DNA of 64,000 nt, from NCBI RefSeq assembly GCF_001894945.1, contig NZ_BCXE01000001.1, positions 124,001-188,000 of the forward strand. The letters are read 5' to 3'. The notes beneath the pieces were generated by a model. It was not told the origin of the DNA. It made no database searches and worked only from the letters and a program-made list of their open reading frames with translations. A program made the translations under genes and the position numbers. Of the stretch, positions 63,759 through 64,000 are shown piece after piece (within the stretch, counting starts at the first letter, position 1; each line of letters opens with the position of its first letter). The stretch comes from Rhodococcus ruber NBRC 15591 (GTDB lineage Bacteria > Actinomycetota > Actinomycetes > Mycobacteriales > Mycobacteriaceae).

Positions 63759-64000
63759 TCAGCCGCGCAGCCGGAGGGTGACTGCCCGCGGCTCGGTGAA
63801 GAAGTCGCGGGAGTACTGCCCGCCCTCGCGTCCCAGGCCGCTGGCGCCCTCGCCACCGAACGGCAGGCGCAGGTCGCGCTCGAAGAAGCAGTTGATCCAC
63901 ACGGTGCCGGCCTTCCAGCGGGCGGCCATCCGGTGGGCGCGGTCGAGGTTCTGGGTGAACAGCATTCCGGCGAGACCGTAGGGGGAGTCGTTGGCGATGC
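63759..64000 (-). CDS. aldehyde dehydrogenase, 2-hydroxymuconic semialdehyde dehydrogenase-like (C-terminal part)
   Basis: The window cuts this gene; about 80 C-terminal codons remain. IANDSPYGLAGMLFTQNLDR, AGTVWINCFFERDLRLPFGG and ASGLGREGGQYSRDFFTEP are the C-terminal ALDH motifs. The WINCFF-RDLR-PFGG and GREGG-S-DFFTE pattern is that of 2-hydroxymuconic semialdehyde dehydrogenases. That fits the tautomerase, decarboxylase and hydratase genes of the same island. The catalytic Cys region lies outside the window. Confidence 0.85.
   Translation of the reverse strand, partial: IANDSPYGLAGMLFTQNLDRAHRMAARWKAGTVWINCFFERDLRLPFGGEGASGLGREGGQYSRDFFTEPRAVTLRLRG

Overview
The window is a high-GC actinobacterial chromosome segment with strong G/C preference at third codon positions, many GTG and some TTG starts, and GTGA/ATGA gene overlaps. 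Gene content (a lipid-droplet protein next to ispH and ychF as in Mycobacterium, a mycofactocin-type SDR, a decayed wax ester synthase/DGAT, GcoAB-like and two-component aromatic hydroxylases) points to Rhodococcus or a close Nocardiaceae relative. This is inference from gene content, not from a marker gene.

Layout. 1-11.1 kb is core housekeeping: a lipid-droplet protein edge, ispH, a DUF6542 membrane protein, rmuC, sbcDC, an AI-2E type transporter, a small lipoprotein, a methyltransferase and ychF. 11.1-21.7 kb is mixed: an RluA-type pseudouridine synthase, a ferritin-like protein, a second methyltransferase, a deazaflavin-type oxidoreductase, a tiny leader ORF coupled to a small membrane protein, a degenerate EAL-DICT protein, an AGPS-like flavoprotein, a PhoD phosphatase, an ArsR-SRPBCC pair and a DUF2505 protein. 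21.8-30.3 kb is a tightly overlapping recC-recB-recD operon. 30.3-38 kb holds a flavoprotein, a LuxR regulator, an orphan FetB-like permease, a mycofactocin-type SDR divergent from a TetR/enoyl-CoA hydratase pair, and an ATP-dependent DNA ligase of LigB type.

38-48.4 kb is a complete polyol-use locus. A SorC-type regulator heads a leftward operon for a sugar-alcohol ABC importer (binding protein, two permeases, ATPase). A rightward operon encodes a zinc polyol dehydrogenase, a mannitol dehydrogenase-family enzyme, a PfkB kinase and a xylulokinase. The shared 109-bp intergenic region carries a TGAGCA/TGCTCA operator-like dyad. A VOC protein and an MFS permease follow.

50.4-64 kb is an aromatic-catabolism island. 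It has an IclR regulator, lower meta-cleavage enzymes (hydratase, decarboxylase, 4-oxalocrotonate tautomerase) and an acyl-CoA dehydrogenase. Next come a GcoA-like CYP255-type P450 with its three-domain reductase, and an HpaB/PheA1-type flavin monooxygenase with its flavin reductase, each transcribed away from its own AraC-type activator. A tautomerase, an SDR and a 2-hydroxymuconic-semialdehyde-type dehydrogenase run in from the right edge. Read together: guaiacol-type aryl ethers are O-demethylated and phenols ortho-hydroxylated to catechols, which would then go through meta cleavage. The extradiol dioxygenase, aldolase and acylating aldehyde dehydrogenase are not in the window. Three copies of the block CTAGTGTTCCAGATCACA lie exactly 23 nt upstream of the start codons of the two AraC genes and of a third, decayed AraC gene beside the IclR operon. 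This suggests that one regulatory module was duplicated across the island. No RNA gene, insertion sequence or CRISPR array was recognised.
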